DNA of 64,000 nt from Rhyacophila brunnea (taxonomy: Eukaryota; Arthropoda; Insecta; Trichoptera; Rhyacophilidae). This document shows positions 14,701-29,700 of the stretch, piece by piece. How positions within the stretch are numbered: position 1 is the stretch's first letter; the number at the start of each line of letters is the position of its first letter. Under the pieces are notes generated by a model. That model was not told the origin of the DNA. It searched no databases and worked only from the letters and a program-made list of their open reading frames with translations. The DNA lies in NCBI GenBank assembly GCA_022495005.1, contig JAGYXB010000447.1, positions 62,001 through 126,000 of the forward strand, written 5' to 3'. Made by a program: the position numbers and the translations under genes.

Positions 14701-17700
14701 TTATCAATACTGTTATTGCCAATTATGTGGAAAATTGTAGAGCTATAATTGTGATATTAACACGCAATATAGAAATCTGTTTTATCAAGCCAACTGAAAC
14801 AAAAAAAAATCGAATTTTATGAAAATTAGACTTAATCCACAGTTATTGTGAACCACCCATTTCTAACTTAAACTTAAACTAAATCAGATATGCATATTAT
14901 AATAATTACTATAATATATTATAATAAGTGAAGCTTGAAAGAGTCCCCCAATTCATGAGTGTGGTGAGATTCAGACTACGTAGTACATCGGAGTCATACA
15001 GTATGTATGCCTTAACGGAAATTGAAATAATACCTCAGTTGCATATCGTTGGACATTTTTGGCGCGATTGGTGATTGAACTGATAGCCATAATTAATTGA
15101 TAAAGTAAAGCGCCCAGATTGCGATAGTTATGGGTTTGTATCTCATTCGGTAGGTACATTTTTTCTCCGTATTGTTGTCTAATAGAGTTTCTACGGGATT
15201 TCAAATTATATGACGTGTATACCTATAAGTATTCAAAAAAAAAACGTTAGGTTTACTGACATTAAATTAAAAATGATGGGCTACTCTAATAAGATTAATT
15301 TAGTACAGACAATACATATTACTAATATTTGATATATTGACCATTCGAATCACCTAATGATCATTCTCACTTTCACTCCCATGATAAATATGATGAATAA
15401 ACCAGTTCTCAGAAATTTATTGGATACGATGTATTTTATTCTTTGTTTCTAGTTTATAGTAAGATGTTGCGAAATCACCAAAAACAACCGACTTACGTCA
15501 GTATGAATAAGAGTTGTAATCTGAGAATGAAATATCTTATATCCGGGATTAGTATTTCCAATCCCGGATTTGTTAAATAAATACATGAAATTTTGATTGT
15601 TTTGATATAATAAATTTCTGCATACGACACATAATTATTTTAGCGTTTTAGTGTCAAATTATAATACAGATGTGAAAAATTAAGTTAACTAATCGTGCGT
15701 TTGTTGATTTCGAGGGTATCTCATTGCTGTCTCTACAGGTACTTCGTTTACGGTCGGATTTATTTCGACACTGCTTTATACATTCGACAAAGCGTCTTGT
15801 TAAAAATGCGCCAGTTTTAAATAAAATCAAACTGGCTCTTTATTCAATTCAACGTAACTACAATAATGACATCGATTTACGCGTGTTATTGATAGGTATA
15901 TTATTGCAATGGTATCAGTATCAATCTGTTAAATACTTACCATTTAGGAACAGTGGGGTATTAATACTTAGTAAGTACTTAAAAATATAGGAGCTCAAAG
16001 TATCAGACAAATAAAAAGATGTCAATAAAAAATAATACTTATTATATTCTTTCTCATATAAAATTTTAAAAGTAAACGTATTTCAATTACATATTTGCTA
16101 ATTAAATAATGATGTATATAGTTTTTTTAGATACGTGGGATGAGTCAATCATAAATTTAGAACAATTTATTGAGGACAAGCGGCTACCTACTTACTCACT
16201 CTTTTTTTTTTTAATAATCGCATCAGTAATTCTGAAAACATTATTATTAGGTTCGTTACCAAATTTAAGAGATTTAAATATTCCGGGTCAACGAATTTGA
16301 CACTGTCCGAGTGTTTGCGATTAACAGAAGTAAATAAGTACTTAAATTACTAACGTGTACAAATTTTGAAGTTAAAAAGCGGAAAGAATTATAAAATGTT
16401 GTTTTGGTAAATTAATTAGCTATTATAATGTAAATAATATGTATAATGAATTTAAAACTGTTAGTGTTTATTTCTAACCAGCGGTAAAATATATGTGACA
16501 TCGTAATCTTCATTAACGACATGATTTATTAACGATAAAAAGCATTGTAGTCAAAATGATTGCCATTTTTTTATAAACCTTTATTAAAGCTTTCAAAAAT
16601 CTCATAATTAGATCTTTGTTTCTGTTGAGTGGTATATATTGTTAACCCTGTTATGTCTTATTTTAAGGTATTTTTTTTTTGAGTTAATCGGAAAAATTTT
16701 AAATGCGCAAGATTGACTATAAGGGAAAAGTCAAAAAGCTCCTCCTGGATACACGTACCATTATTTACTCAGAGGTTCGTGGCGCAAAAAGAGTACTCGA
16801 GATCTCACAAAGAGACACTTTACGTGGCTGGGACGTCATGTCCTCCGGATGCCGGCAGAGAGTGCGATAATTCGTACTAGTATAATACATAAATACTGCT
16901 AGAAATACCACAAATTGTGTGGAAAAAGGTGATGTTTTTTAAATATCACCTCAATGTGCTTCATATTATTATTCCTAAAACTTGAATAAACCAACAAAGT
17001 TCTGACTAAAAATGTTAAAGACAATATTATTATATAGAGATTGAGCCTAAAAAAATGAAAATGAGACTAAAAAGACACTTTGAAACCTCTAATTATCATA
17101 CAAACTCTAAAATGAGAGTGATGAAAATTGGCACTTAATCCAATGATTTTTATAGGGAAACCACAGAAGATTCTACCTTAAGACCTTTGAGCCGGATCTT
17201 AAAAAACTGAATTAAGGCATTTTATGTGGGTAAAATACGTGTTTATTTAGAATGTGATCTATGGTGTTTATTACAATGGTATTATGACATATTTTTTTAA
17301 GATAATACCTATTAGAATATACAAAGCACGCGTTTCCGCTTGTTAATAAGTCATCTTAGCCAGTGTAATAGTTTACGATGTTTTACATTTTTTTGCAAAC
17401 CGTCAAAACAAAACAATGGCACTAGATTAACACTAATTATTATTTAACTCCGAAATCATGTACGACAAAATAAAATGATAGTTCTAATTCCAGTATGATT
17501 AAAAAAAGATTTATTTGAGGAAGTGGTAAACAAAGTCATGTCACTCATGACCTTTCTGCTAACAATAAAAAATAAAATACTCTTCTATAAAGGTAGAGCC
17601 TAAATATTATAAAAAATGATAATTTTGGCCAGTATTTGCCAAACTATCGCTCATGAGTTACGAACGCTATAGGTATGTCATTGGTACATCCCAGTTAGCC

Positions 17701-20700
17701 ATATTTGTTAGGGTACTCTTTGGGGATTTTAGTAAAGTATCAAATAATTATTTTTATTCACTTTTTCCATAAACTTAACTCCTTCAAAATGTCAAAAATT
17801 TTACTTGCAATTAACTTGCTTGTATTAAAAATTAATTATTTTTGTTATACAACATAGTTATAAGCAAATAAAAAGGTAGGACTTTCGACAATTGGACACA
17901 ATGTTGACATTATTTAAGATTACCTATTGTTCTGTAAAAAAATATGTATTTTTCACTTATTTCCTGTCGATTATTGATGAAAATAATATTGTATCGCGTA
18001 AAATAAATCACAATGTATCATTATAGTAAATTAATAATACTAAGGACCAGTTTCATCTACTTCATTGAACACTTTCAAGTGATTTTTTATTGAATATGTA
18101 ATTATACATAATGAAGATTTAGCTCTCCAGATAAATTTAGTTTCAAAAGTAGCTTGTATGGTTATTGTATTTGAATGCCATTGACTTTAGATAATTTTAT
18201 TGTATAGTGCAAGATATTATGCAAATGTGCATTTATAGAGGAGATAATGGTAATGGCCTTATTTTACTATTACACAGGTACATATCATGTAGAACAACAT
18301 AAGGATGTTAAAGAAAAAAGGTTTTTCGTAACCCTCAGGTTAAGTTAGGTTAGGTTAGGTTACATTTTGCGTTATATATTGATTTGTAGTAAGCCTAACA
18401 TTTACTCTCTTAGATTTATTTGCGAGAGACTGAATTGAAATAACAACGCATTGCATTAGTGTCACGACCATAAAAGAAAAACCAAAAATCCTGTGCATTT
18501 CTACCACCACCTGCCACGTTTCCACACCCTTTTAGACGTAGATATACCATGGCGTAACAAATAAGAGGCGATTTTCAAAATATTTGTGATAAAAGCGTTA
18601 CAATAAAATCATAGTTGTGAATGGAATACACTGAAATGTCCAGGATATACAATAACATAAGTACTCAGAATAATATGACAAATTATATTAAATCAAACAA
18701 GATATCGACAGTAGGCTGCCATTTTTTTATTTGCCAACAAAGCATTCAATATTGCCAATGCAAAAATATTAATTTATTTATAGTTTATAGCTGAATAAAA
18801 GAATTGGTTAGTACACGTGGTGGAAAGTAACGATACATTTTCGACATTTAAATAATATTTCGTCTCTGTTCTGGCAGAACACACTAACTGGAACATACTA
18901 GTTTTGAGTAATTTGACTTTGAAGTTGTTAAAATGTTTGAAATGGTCTATCATGTGAGTTTATTAAGTAATCGTAAAAAGTATGACTTTAAAATAAAGAC
19001 TGTTTAATTATTAAGAAGGTTTCCACACGGTACAGTTTGAAATAAGGAACATTTTGGTATAACTAACTCAATATGTCATTTTTTCGAATTAGTGTCTTCT
19101 GCCAGAACAGTGACGGTTTTATCTTGGCCTTCAATCCAGTGTTGATAATAATATTTTTTTTCAAAGTTATTACGTAGCTTTAAATAATAGTATGCTTCCT
19201 TTTTCGTATAAAAAATATTCATAATAATGGGGTTAAAGATTATTATCTATATTGGTAAACAATTATTGAATATAATTGTTTCCGAGTTCAGAGTTGAAAG
19301 TCGATAAACCAATCGCTTTCGATATTTTTGTTATGGAAATATTTTTTTAAAATTTATGACACAAAAATAATCGTACATCATAATGATTAATTTACTATGT
19401 AGTATTGGGTACTACCAATAATTTTGGCGAAAAATATTTTTTTTTTGTTAATACTGAATGTAGGGCCGAGCCGACTGCCCAACCAAATAGAAAATGTTCA
19501 TAGTCAGAGTGTTATAATCTCATGCAGTGTTACCAACTATCGTTGACAAAAACAAACTAGACGGGGTATGAAAACACGCTATTTGGCAGGAAAAAATGCT
19601 AGAATTTTTGAAAATAAAATTGCAAGTAAATTTACTTATTCTACCAAGAACGAAGTCAATACCTATCGAAAAAAGTGCAAAAATCTAAAAAATGTTGATA
19701 CGTGTAAAAATAACACATTTTAACAGAAATATACTTCGTAAATTGACAACAAATACCGATATTATGTTAACGCGTTCGAGTTTTGTATCATGTTTGAAGA
19801 CGAGAGCTTCTTTCTTGTGGGACAGACATAGATAATTAAAGAACGTACCTTTTAGATGAATAATTGCTAAATTATTATTTATATACGCGGAGATTCTGAA
19901 TAATAGTATACAAAAAATATTAAATAATGCATGGAATTGTTTCATTGTGTTTTATTTCTCACTAAAATAGGTACCGACCTACCTGCATTAAGTATCCGAT
20001 AGTCATACATTTAATGCGCATGAAAATAAATAAACTAAATGTCTAGCGTTTTTTAAACAAATTTAAAGCTGTTGGAGGGATCAAAAGACGCTAGTAAAAA
20101 CACTACAAGCCAGATGCGTCTTTTGCAAGCTAGATAGATGTCTATCGCAAAATGCTAGATCTGGCAAGAAAAACGCCAAATCTCATGGTTCTAAATTACA
20201 TTTTAATAAAAAAAAAACGGAATGATTACACAGTGACATCCCGTGGCGGTAGGTAGGTCATGCGTTGTGTACAGGCGGCACATTATAAACGGCGGAGAAT
20301 AAAGGAATGAATACAAATATTACAACTTTTGAGAGCAGTGGAGGTTTTCAATGAAGCAGACGATGCAATCACTTAATAAGAAAGTATCAACATCTTAGTT
20401 TAAAAAATAATCGAATTATAAAAAAAATCATATATTGTTGTATTGTAATGGCAAAATTTTCACAAGGATGCCTCCAAACCTATCAGCGCCTCAGGCTTCC
20501 ACGTACCTAAAAACCACCACTGTTTGAGATTAGGTTTCGTGAAAATGCTTTAGAGTTTAGATGCGTACGTCAGTTTAAAGATTTATGTGTATTTATCTGT
20601 TTAAGGGAACAATTTATACCTAAAAATGAAAGGGGACATTCTAAGTCTGCTTAAAGGTGACACTTTACTTATGGTCGTCACTGTATAGCTATTTTATTCT

Positions 20701-23700
20701 GTCTTTCCATTGTATTCTAGTGGTTTTATTATGTATTTTTGAAGTATTTTTTATACACAAATTTGATCTCAATGAGATATTAGCGAGATATGGGACCGTG
20801 ATATCGACAACAGCATAGTACGTATGTAAAAATTTCTGTACACGGTATTTGATACACGTCCTTCTCGAAATGCTTCGAAGTGTATTACAACACATTTCCA
20901 ATTTATAATAAAATTAGTATATTAAATAAACTTGTATTATCAGCTAAGTTCATCTTTTAGAAATTTATTTCATCGACGTTGCTAACCTAAATAAATGAAG
21001 CTTCCCCGTTATTGCAGATGTTGTTATGAATAATTACTATCTCCGTATGTTCTAAGTAGCTGACTTATAATACTTGCATTCAATTTGCGCTCATATGCAA
21101 AGTCGGAAGTGCAATCTGTCTGAGAAAACACTCTGTTGGGCAATTAAATAATTATATTATTAATAGTACTTAATATGATGGAGATGAGCAAAAACACGTA
21201 ATTCAATGAACCTCATAGTATTATCTATGTATGCGTCGCGTCCATGTATGTGTTACTGATCAGGTATCGGTAACTTTTTTATTATCGTGGGCGTAAATTG
21301 TTTAATAGTTTAGATATTAAATTTATTTTATTTTGTTAACTGTCAATTCATGGTGGACTGCATTGAATTGTTGTTTAATTTAATAAAACGCATTTTTTTT
21401 GTTGTACTTATTCTACTTTTAATCAATAAATTAGGACCGGTTTCGTCCGCCTCAGAGGAAAATGTCCCTCTGAGGCTGACGGAACCGGTCCTAATTCATT
21501 GATTACAAGTGGAATAAGCAGGTACTACAAAAAATCGTTTTATTAAATTAAACAACAATAGATATTGAATTAAAATACCATATTTACACTAATCGAAAAT
21601 AGGATTCAAAATTATAACAACTTATTAAGAGAGTTTTTTTAACAAATAAAACGTAGTGAGTACAAACGGGTACCTATTTACAGACAAATTTATTGCGCTC
21701 AATTAATACATAATATACAAGAAACCTATTGGAGTTTAGCCAATCCCTTTTTCCTAGGTACGTTTGTAAATTTCGTTTGTAATTTTGTGATAATTTCGTT
21801 TACTTACGTAAAAGCTAATGAATTAATCCATTTTACTGCGGTGTGATAGAAATGATTAAATCTGACATCTTCGTATTATTATCATTCCGGATCTAATTTG
21901 TTGTAAGTGGGATTTATTAAATGTTGTTGTTAGAGTATTCCCGATGGAAAAGAATTAAGCCGATTGATAAAATATGAAACATACAGAAAAGGGACGAAAA
22001 CTACACATTTTTTTTTAATAATCAAAATAAGAATTTTCTCCTAAAAATTAAAAACATTTAACAATATTCTACACGTATTGGAAATAACAAATGGTGCATT
22101 GGTCTTGATCTTGTGGTCTTTTGCGTGGTGACTGTCTCTCCAATCTAAATCTTCAAGCGTAAGCGGGACACATTGTTGTCCGGTTGTGAAAATTGGTAAA
22201 CGTCAAAATACTCTGTTCTACTGCAGATATCGCACACATTTCAATTATCGCGTGAAAATTTAGAAGCCACAGAACTTTTTTTATCCATGCTTTCTGTTTG
22301 TTATTGTTAATATGTGTTTACACGTGCATTTTATTATTGTGGCCGCGATAATACATACTCTCAGAATTAAATCCATGCACGTATTAGTAAACGGTCTATT
22401 ACTCTAAGTAAAAGTCAAACGAGGAAACTATCTATGGCAGTGCTGCGTTGCCGACCTCTGTAAGTTACTCTCTTCAAAAAATATTGCATGTGAAAAATCG
22501 TGAAAGTAATAAAATTATTATTCATTATGTTTATTGATATTGTAAACTCTACTAAATGCGGTAAATAATGAAAATACACCGTATTATATGTATATATATG
22601 ACCAAGTTTAGTGAGATAACTGCATAGTTATGTGATTCGGTATAATTTATATTTCGCGGGAATTTATATACTTTTATGTATTTTGGGGTGCTCTTTTTGA
22701 ATTTTTACTATGATACTCGCGCCGTTATTGGCTATAAAGACGGGAAATAAATGCTTTTAAAGTGTGTTATGATTAAAACTCTTTTATTTTGTACTTTATG
22801 ATAGAATTAGTTGTGGTTAAATAAACAAGAGACAATTTCCTATAATTTATATCCTACTAATTATATTTTTATATTAGATACATGAGTGAGGCGCAGGAGC
22901 GAGCACCACAAATATTATACTGAGACTATATTGAGAAACAAATACTTGAATGCTTGCCGATCAATATGCGTCAGGACAAAATCAGCTGTTTATAATACAG
23001 TCATATTTTTATGAAAATAATAGCAAAATTTATATACATGTAGATATTCTTATCCAACGCTGGATTGCACCATCACTGTAGACGAGTAGCAAAGTGGCAT
23101 AATGTCGGTTGCTACAGCCATGGGTCGAAGTTCTCGTAAAGTCACATGATGGTTTTGAACCATGTTTAGATCTGAAGAGTGCCACTAATTATGGTTAAGT
23201 AAATATCTAGTGAGCATTTTTCGAAAGTAAATAAATGTTAAAAACATTGCTGGAAGAATTCCAATATCTACACTAAAATGTAGAGCTCATTTTTACTATG
23301 CTAAGTAACAATCGGTTAAGTACGTTTCCTATGTATGAATAACCATGTTTAATGAAATCGCTTCGGATATTGATATATTCCACTTATTTGAGGGCGAATT
23401 TAGGTGGACGTTGTTTTATAAGCTTTTAAGATAGGGTCTATCAATAGTTCACTCTGTGTGCTTCCATCTACTTTTATTTTTGTTATTTTATTTTATTTAT
23501 TATTTTATTAGTTATGTATTATTAACTCACATGCCATTAGATATAATTAGCATGTTATTTAAATGTGGTAATTAAATGGTAATTTACTGGTCCGCAGGGA
23601 ATGACCGCAGTGAAACACTTATTTTATGTCATGTCGTGAACGCTTTGAATTTATAATTTGTTATGTTCAATACCTATATATAAAATAAATGTATTTGATT

Positions 23701-26700
23701 TGATTTGATTTAAACATTTTTATGAATTAATATGTATGTAGTTGTAGATGAAAATCATTATTTAATTGTATGTGTATTGAAACCGCCGAGTCGTCCGCCC
23801 CTCGTTTAAGCCGAATTGAAAAATAATTATTATATGTTTATAAATTCGATAAATTGGTGTCAAAATAGGTAGGTGGGTGGGTACTCTTATTGTCAAGGTG
23901 AGGTATTTTTTTTTCTTCATTCAGCATTGAGAGTAATGATCAAAAGTCCATTAAAATGTGAATTACCTACAGGCATATTTGAATAAAAAGAGATTTATAA
24001 TATGCACTTAATGACGTATAAAACTATATGACTTTATAATAATGTATTTAGTTAGGAATGTATCCACATATTATTTCGTAATCGGTAAATAATAGTATTA
24101 GGTTTTTACACAAATATGTTAATAATAATTTTCTTAACCAAATTATTTATAATATACGTATTTATATAAGTTAAATGTCTCTTGAGTACCCATATTTAAT
24201 AATAGTAGGTACCTACTTATATATAAATAATTTCAAATGTCGTGATATCACTTCACGATCAATTTTAATGTACACTTACAAAATTAAGTTAATATGTTCG
24301 GTAATTATAGACAATTTTATTTCAACTGTCATGATTATAAGGCATCTTGTCTTGATTGTTTATAAATACTGATAATTAGTCTTTGAGAGTTTGAAAGAAA
24401 GAATCTATGACAGTATTCCAAACGAGAGCGATGTATATTTTTTATATTAATTGATTACAAAACACAACTGTGAAGTATTTAGGATTGTCAGTAGTTTGTA
24501 TAAAGTATAACTTAGTGACACGCAAACATGTTGAAGAAAATTTTTTCATATTTTATAGTCAAAGCCTAAATATATGAAAGTGAAGTAAAAATCTGATATA
24601 TTAATTGTTATATTATAAACTGTGAAGAGAATCATAAATGTGCAATTTATTCGGGTTGTAGAAACAAAAAGTAATATGATAGGAAAACTAAAGAAAGTTC
24701 AATATGTTAGAAAAGGATTTGTTAAACATCATTTCCGTTTGTCTCCAGGTGGTGACTCAACATGGAGAGATACTATGACGTTACCAAATATCCTGCGGGA
24801 GTATAATCCTCAGCTCACAGGATTCTCGACTGGAGTAGGAGAGTTCAGAAATCCAAACTCCAATCTAAACATCGGCTTCCCGGTCTCGTCAGCGATGGAT
24901 GCGCTCATGCAGGCTAAGGTGAGAATAATAAACCTATTTCCAGTGTTTATTAGCCCATTGTCATTATTAGAGAAAAAAAATGATGTAGTCGCCGTTCGAG
25001 GTAGGTAGCTGAAATTTGGTTAACATGTAGCCCCCAATCTTCTTATTGACAAAAAAGACTCAGTGATCCGAGTAGTGCAGGATATTTTATGCAGCGGTCT
25101 TAAGCTAAAAATTATTAATATATAAAATTAAATCCAGATTTTCTAGACATTTGAAATATTTGTATATGTCTATAAATTTGGGATGGACAGAATATAATTA
25201 ATATTTGTATTTTTTTTGATTCATTATTTTTCAGCGCTCACTTAGGTTAATTAGTTTATTAGGTTTAATATAAAATAAGTTATTCTAATTTATTATAATA
25301 ATGTTGCATGCATGATTTTCGTCAATATTGATGGTGTATTCAAATAAGGATTATTTGTATGATCTGTCCGAATAAATAATCTGAACATTTTTAGATATTA
25401 TTATTTGAGTCTTGGGCCGATTTATTATAAAACATACTATTCGACTGGCAAGAAACCTCTTTTTGGGGCGGTTCAGTCCCATTACATTGATCACACAATC
25501 TAACCTGGATTTTAATTACACCAGAAAAACAACACGTGCATAATTGGAGGCAATTAGATTTTTAAAAAATGAGATCGTACGTTTATATCTGAATTACGTA
25601 GGTACCTACATGATGATAATGCTACTAATTAAAAAGTAATACCACCTAATTTTTACACAAAGTGTTTTTATCGTTTTTTTTTCCTAAAAAATTGTATCCG
25701 CCGAATATGAAACTAATTTAGTGATTCATTTTATTGTTTTATAATTTTATTAAGTATTATAGTATTGGATATTTATTTATATCCCAAGTATTATTACACT
25801 TATTTTTCCAATATAAGTACTATATTAATCAGATGCATGAGAATAATATTATAATGCCGTATCACATTCTCGCCTAGACGTTTCGTCGAACCACTCGGCG
25901 AGACTTTACAGTTTCCCTGATACTAATAACTGTTAACTAGGGGGCCGAGCGCGCCTACTACACTCTCGCGTTCGGCCTCGCTCGGCTAGTGTAGGTGAGA
26001 ATGTAGATACGGCATAACGAGTAGCAAACATAAATAATTAATTAAATGTTATGATTAATTAATGATAATACGAGTGCTTGTTTCAAAGTCTACAAATGTA
26101 GTAGGGAACGCGACCTGTTGCAGATAATCGACGTTGTTCGTAGTTGCTATAATGTGAAGTATTGCCAGTATGAATAAAATAGGTTTCCAATTCGCTATAA
26201 TAGCATTTACTACACTGTAATTACAATAAAGCTGATGCTTTTATTAAAAATTAATAAAAAACAAAAAAAAACACAAGCAGAATCGTTTCAATACTATTGA
26301 CGATATTAGGTATATAATATTATATAACATAATGTTATTATGTTTGTAATTAATATTAAAATGTATTTATTGTTGAATTCTACTCTTTTTTCATTCTAAT
26401 TAAGAAGTATCGAGAGCCGTCATAATAAAACAGGATTTGTATATTATATTTCCTAAGTGAAGAGATCAAAATATTAATTCTACCATTATTATTGATAGGT
26501 ACATAAAATAAATCGAAAGTTTAATAGTTGCTGCGTAATGAATATAACGAAATTGGAACTTATATTATGAATTATTTTAATGATCAGATACGTTCGTTTA
26601 AATCATCTTAACACAATTTAAGAAATAAATTCAATCAATGTAGTACTTGTACCTGAAGAGTAAATAAAATTATTTGGTATTTAATTTACACTATTACGAA

Positions 26701-29700
26701 ATTTATTAAAGTTTTTGTATGAAACGTTTCGCTCATAATAATTAATAGACATTAAGTTGTGCTATGAATATGAGTGATTGCGAGTACCTACTCAGTAAAT
26801 GAATAAAAAATAGAATAGATAAAAAATGAAGACATTCGTCCAAGACCTAGTTCTTTTGATATGTGAAAGAACATTACGATGGTCACGGGCAAAAGTAAAA
26901 TTAATTTATTATCTTCACTCTGCGATATATACATCGAAATAGATGATTATGCAAGTACGTACTAGTCAATGCATTTATTACACTGGTTAGCGTACTTACA
27001 CATTTACAAATATTTTTTTTTATTTATTTGCAGTATCAATGCTCACAAAAAATATTTATATTCAATTTCATTTTATAATAATTATTATATTATATTGATT
27101 TGCCACAATTAATTTTAATTTAAAATATATATTTTATTTAATTTACGTCTTACCGTTTTAAGAGGTTTATTAACAGATTTAAAAAAAGAGAAATGGTTGA
27201 TAGTCACGTCGTAACCTATTAGGTCCATGATCTGGAACCAAATACATATTTCATAAAACAGCATTCAGATCTGTCAGATGCTGGATTTATAGCCGCAACC
27301 CTCGGCATTCACGAGTTTTATTCTGGATTGATATAAAGTATAAAGTATAGATATAAAGTGTATTTACTACACGATATTAAAAGATGAATCCATATAAAGC
27401 CGGGAAAGCTACCAGCAAGACGGGCTATGTACGCATTTCCTGAAAATAAAATAATACCTCGACGTCTAATACTGCGATGGACTCGTATTGTATTTTAGGT
27501 TGCTCGATTAAAAATCCTAATTGGTAACGCTGGAACTTTCAGAATGGAGAAAGTTTCTGGAGTAGGTCCAGACTCTCCATGACTTGAGTCAAAAATGATG
27601 ATGATAAAAAACGTAATATACTGCCGTGTCTACATTGGCAACAAGTTGCTGGCAACCTCATTAAATTTCACGATAATTATCATATTTTATATGACCGTAA
27701 ATTATTTATATAATAGGACTATATCGCCGTGGGTCCCAGGTTCGAATCCTGGGTCTGGCAAGTACACATATTGTTTTTCAATTTGTGTGTGTCAGAGTAT
27801 GGACCTAATAGGTTGAGCAAGTGGCTGACATCCATTTCTCGTAAAAAACAAAATCTGTCAATACAAACCTCCACTCTGTGGAGGCCCATATGATCCTATT
27901 AGGATCGGACATGGTCGAAAGAAAGAAATTATTTTAATCCAAATTTAATGAGGTTGCCAGCAACTTGTTGCCAATGTGGACACCGCTTTAGATTACTGTT
28001 GGATGTATTTTTTGTAAAATTCTTTGCAAACAAAACGTAATATTTATATTCAGAGTTTAATTACGACTAATCTTTAATATGTATTGTTCATTGATTTGAT
28101 GTCTTAATCTTTCATTTATTAATTTACTTCCCATAAGTTTACTATTTTAAGCCTGATAATCGGTTTGAATATATAAATAAATTAAGTTCATTTCTCACGA
28201 TTACAATAATATTATTAAATCAATAGAATTCGTCAAATTGGAAATTAATTCAGAAAAGTAGTAATAAAATAGTAAAATAAATGACGTTAAGAAATATTTC
28301 TTATATATAGCCTAAATTAATATATTGTTGATAATTGTAAAAAAAGGTTACTAAGACTAATGATTATAATATTATTGGGCATTACTAATTTATTTGTAGC
28401 AAATATTATTATCATTATATAGTCATATTTTGAGATATATTTATTGAAAAATAAAAATGGTTTCCATTTTTACAGGATATATAATCATAATTCACAAGTT
28501 ATGCAAATGTGTAATATTGAAAACACTAGTATGATTATAATAAATAAAATCAAAACGTTAATTGCATGTTCAGGTGCAACCGTACTAAATCATTCTAAAA
28601 TTGCTAACAAATGTTGTAAATAATATTGAAAGTTAGTATGCACCGTCCATTCTATAGTCAAGATTGTTTGATACCTAAGGAATCACATGATAAAATTTTG
28701 CTAAATATATTTATTTATTTAAGACAAACAAAGTATTGTGGACGTAAAAAATCAAAATTTAAGACGTTTACAATATGAAATTTACATTATAACAAATATT
28801 ACTCTCACAAGAGAGAAGAAGAAAAATATAAAGAATTTTATACAGTAAAATAAATTTTCAAAAAACAAATCTATGTCTTTGGGAGCGTATTGACTGGTCT
28901 TGCATCCCTTGCTAATGATGCCTAAAAGGGTGCATTGAAAAGTGCGTTGTAATTATAATGATATTTAAAAATAAAAATATACATTTCTACGTCTATTTAA
29001 AGTTACTTAACCTACCTCAAATTTTCAACATTTTAGTCCTAATAAAATTGTTCGTCCATATTGTACAATGTCAGTGGGTATTTTGTTTGCCTCATGGATT
29101 CTCGAATTGCATAATTCCTATAATTATTTCTACAAATGTGGACCTCTGTATAAATACATACAATAATATACAAAGATAATAAGCAATGCCTTTTTTATTC
29201 TCAGGAATTGGTGAGAAGAATGAAGAGAAATAGGAACATCAATTTCCAAAACGATTGGAAGATGATCACCGTATTCTTTGGAGCTAATGACTTATGTTCG
29301 GTAGAATGCTTCAGGAAAGATTTAGCTTCTCCTGAAGCGTACACAAAACATATTCAAAGAGGTCTCGACTATCTCCAAGAAAACTTACCAAGAGCTTTCA
29401 TCAATGTTGTGCCAGTTATAGGTAAGAAGAATGTCCAATGTCTTTACAATTGAAACATGCACGCGTAGAAGGGTGTATATGATTTTTTTTAAACTTGCAA
29501 GTAATTCGCTAAAACGATTGAAGTTAATAGGTATGTTGGAAATTAAAATAATGTAAAGTAGACCTTTGCTAGTACCTACTCCACACTGGTAGACGAAAAA
29601 GGAAAAATTGAAAATAAACTGATGTTTATTGAATATGTATTTGATTTTAGATGTAACAGTATCAGTAAGAGTCCAGAGATCTCCCATGTGCCATTTTCTC

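Larger units (their letters stand above)
5721..24748 (+). other. Intron 1 of the PLB1-like gene (about 19.0 kb)
   Basis: Begins GTGAGT and ends TCTCCAG. It contains the repeats listed separately between 5938 and 23715. Between them lie long AT-rich stretches (for example 5.9-7.0, 11.0-12.6, 15.0-16.6, 17.0-18.3 and 19.2-21.3 kb) where I see no coding similarity, RNA gene or clear regulatory motif. Small open frames of 60-90 codons here have no family motif and are as expected by chance. Confidence 0.8.
24919..29204 (+). other. Intron 2 of the PLB1-like gene (about 4.3 kb)
   Basis: Begins GTGAGA and ends ATTCTCAG. It holds a foldback element at 25854-26015 and an inverted-repeat element at 27621-27988 with a nested SINE. 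The remainder (25.0-25.8, 26.1-27.6, 28.0-29.2 kb) is AT-rich with nothing recognisable. Confidence 0.8.

Noticed and set aside
24622..24748. Open frame upstream of exon 2
   Set aside because: A good acceptor ends at 24748 and the family similarity starts exactly there. The upstream codons have no match.
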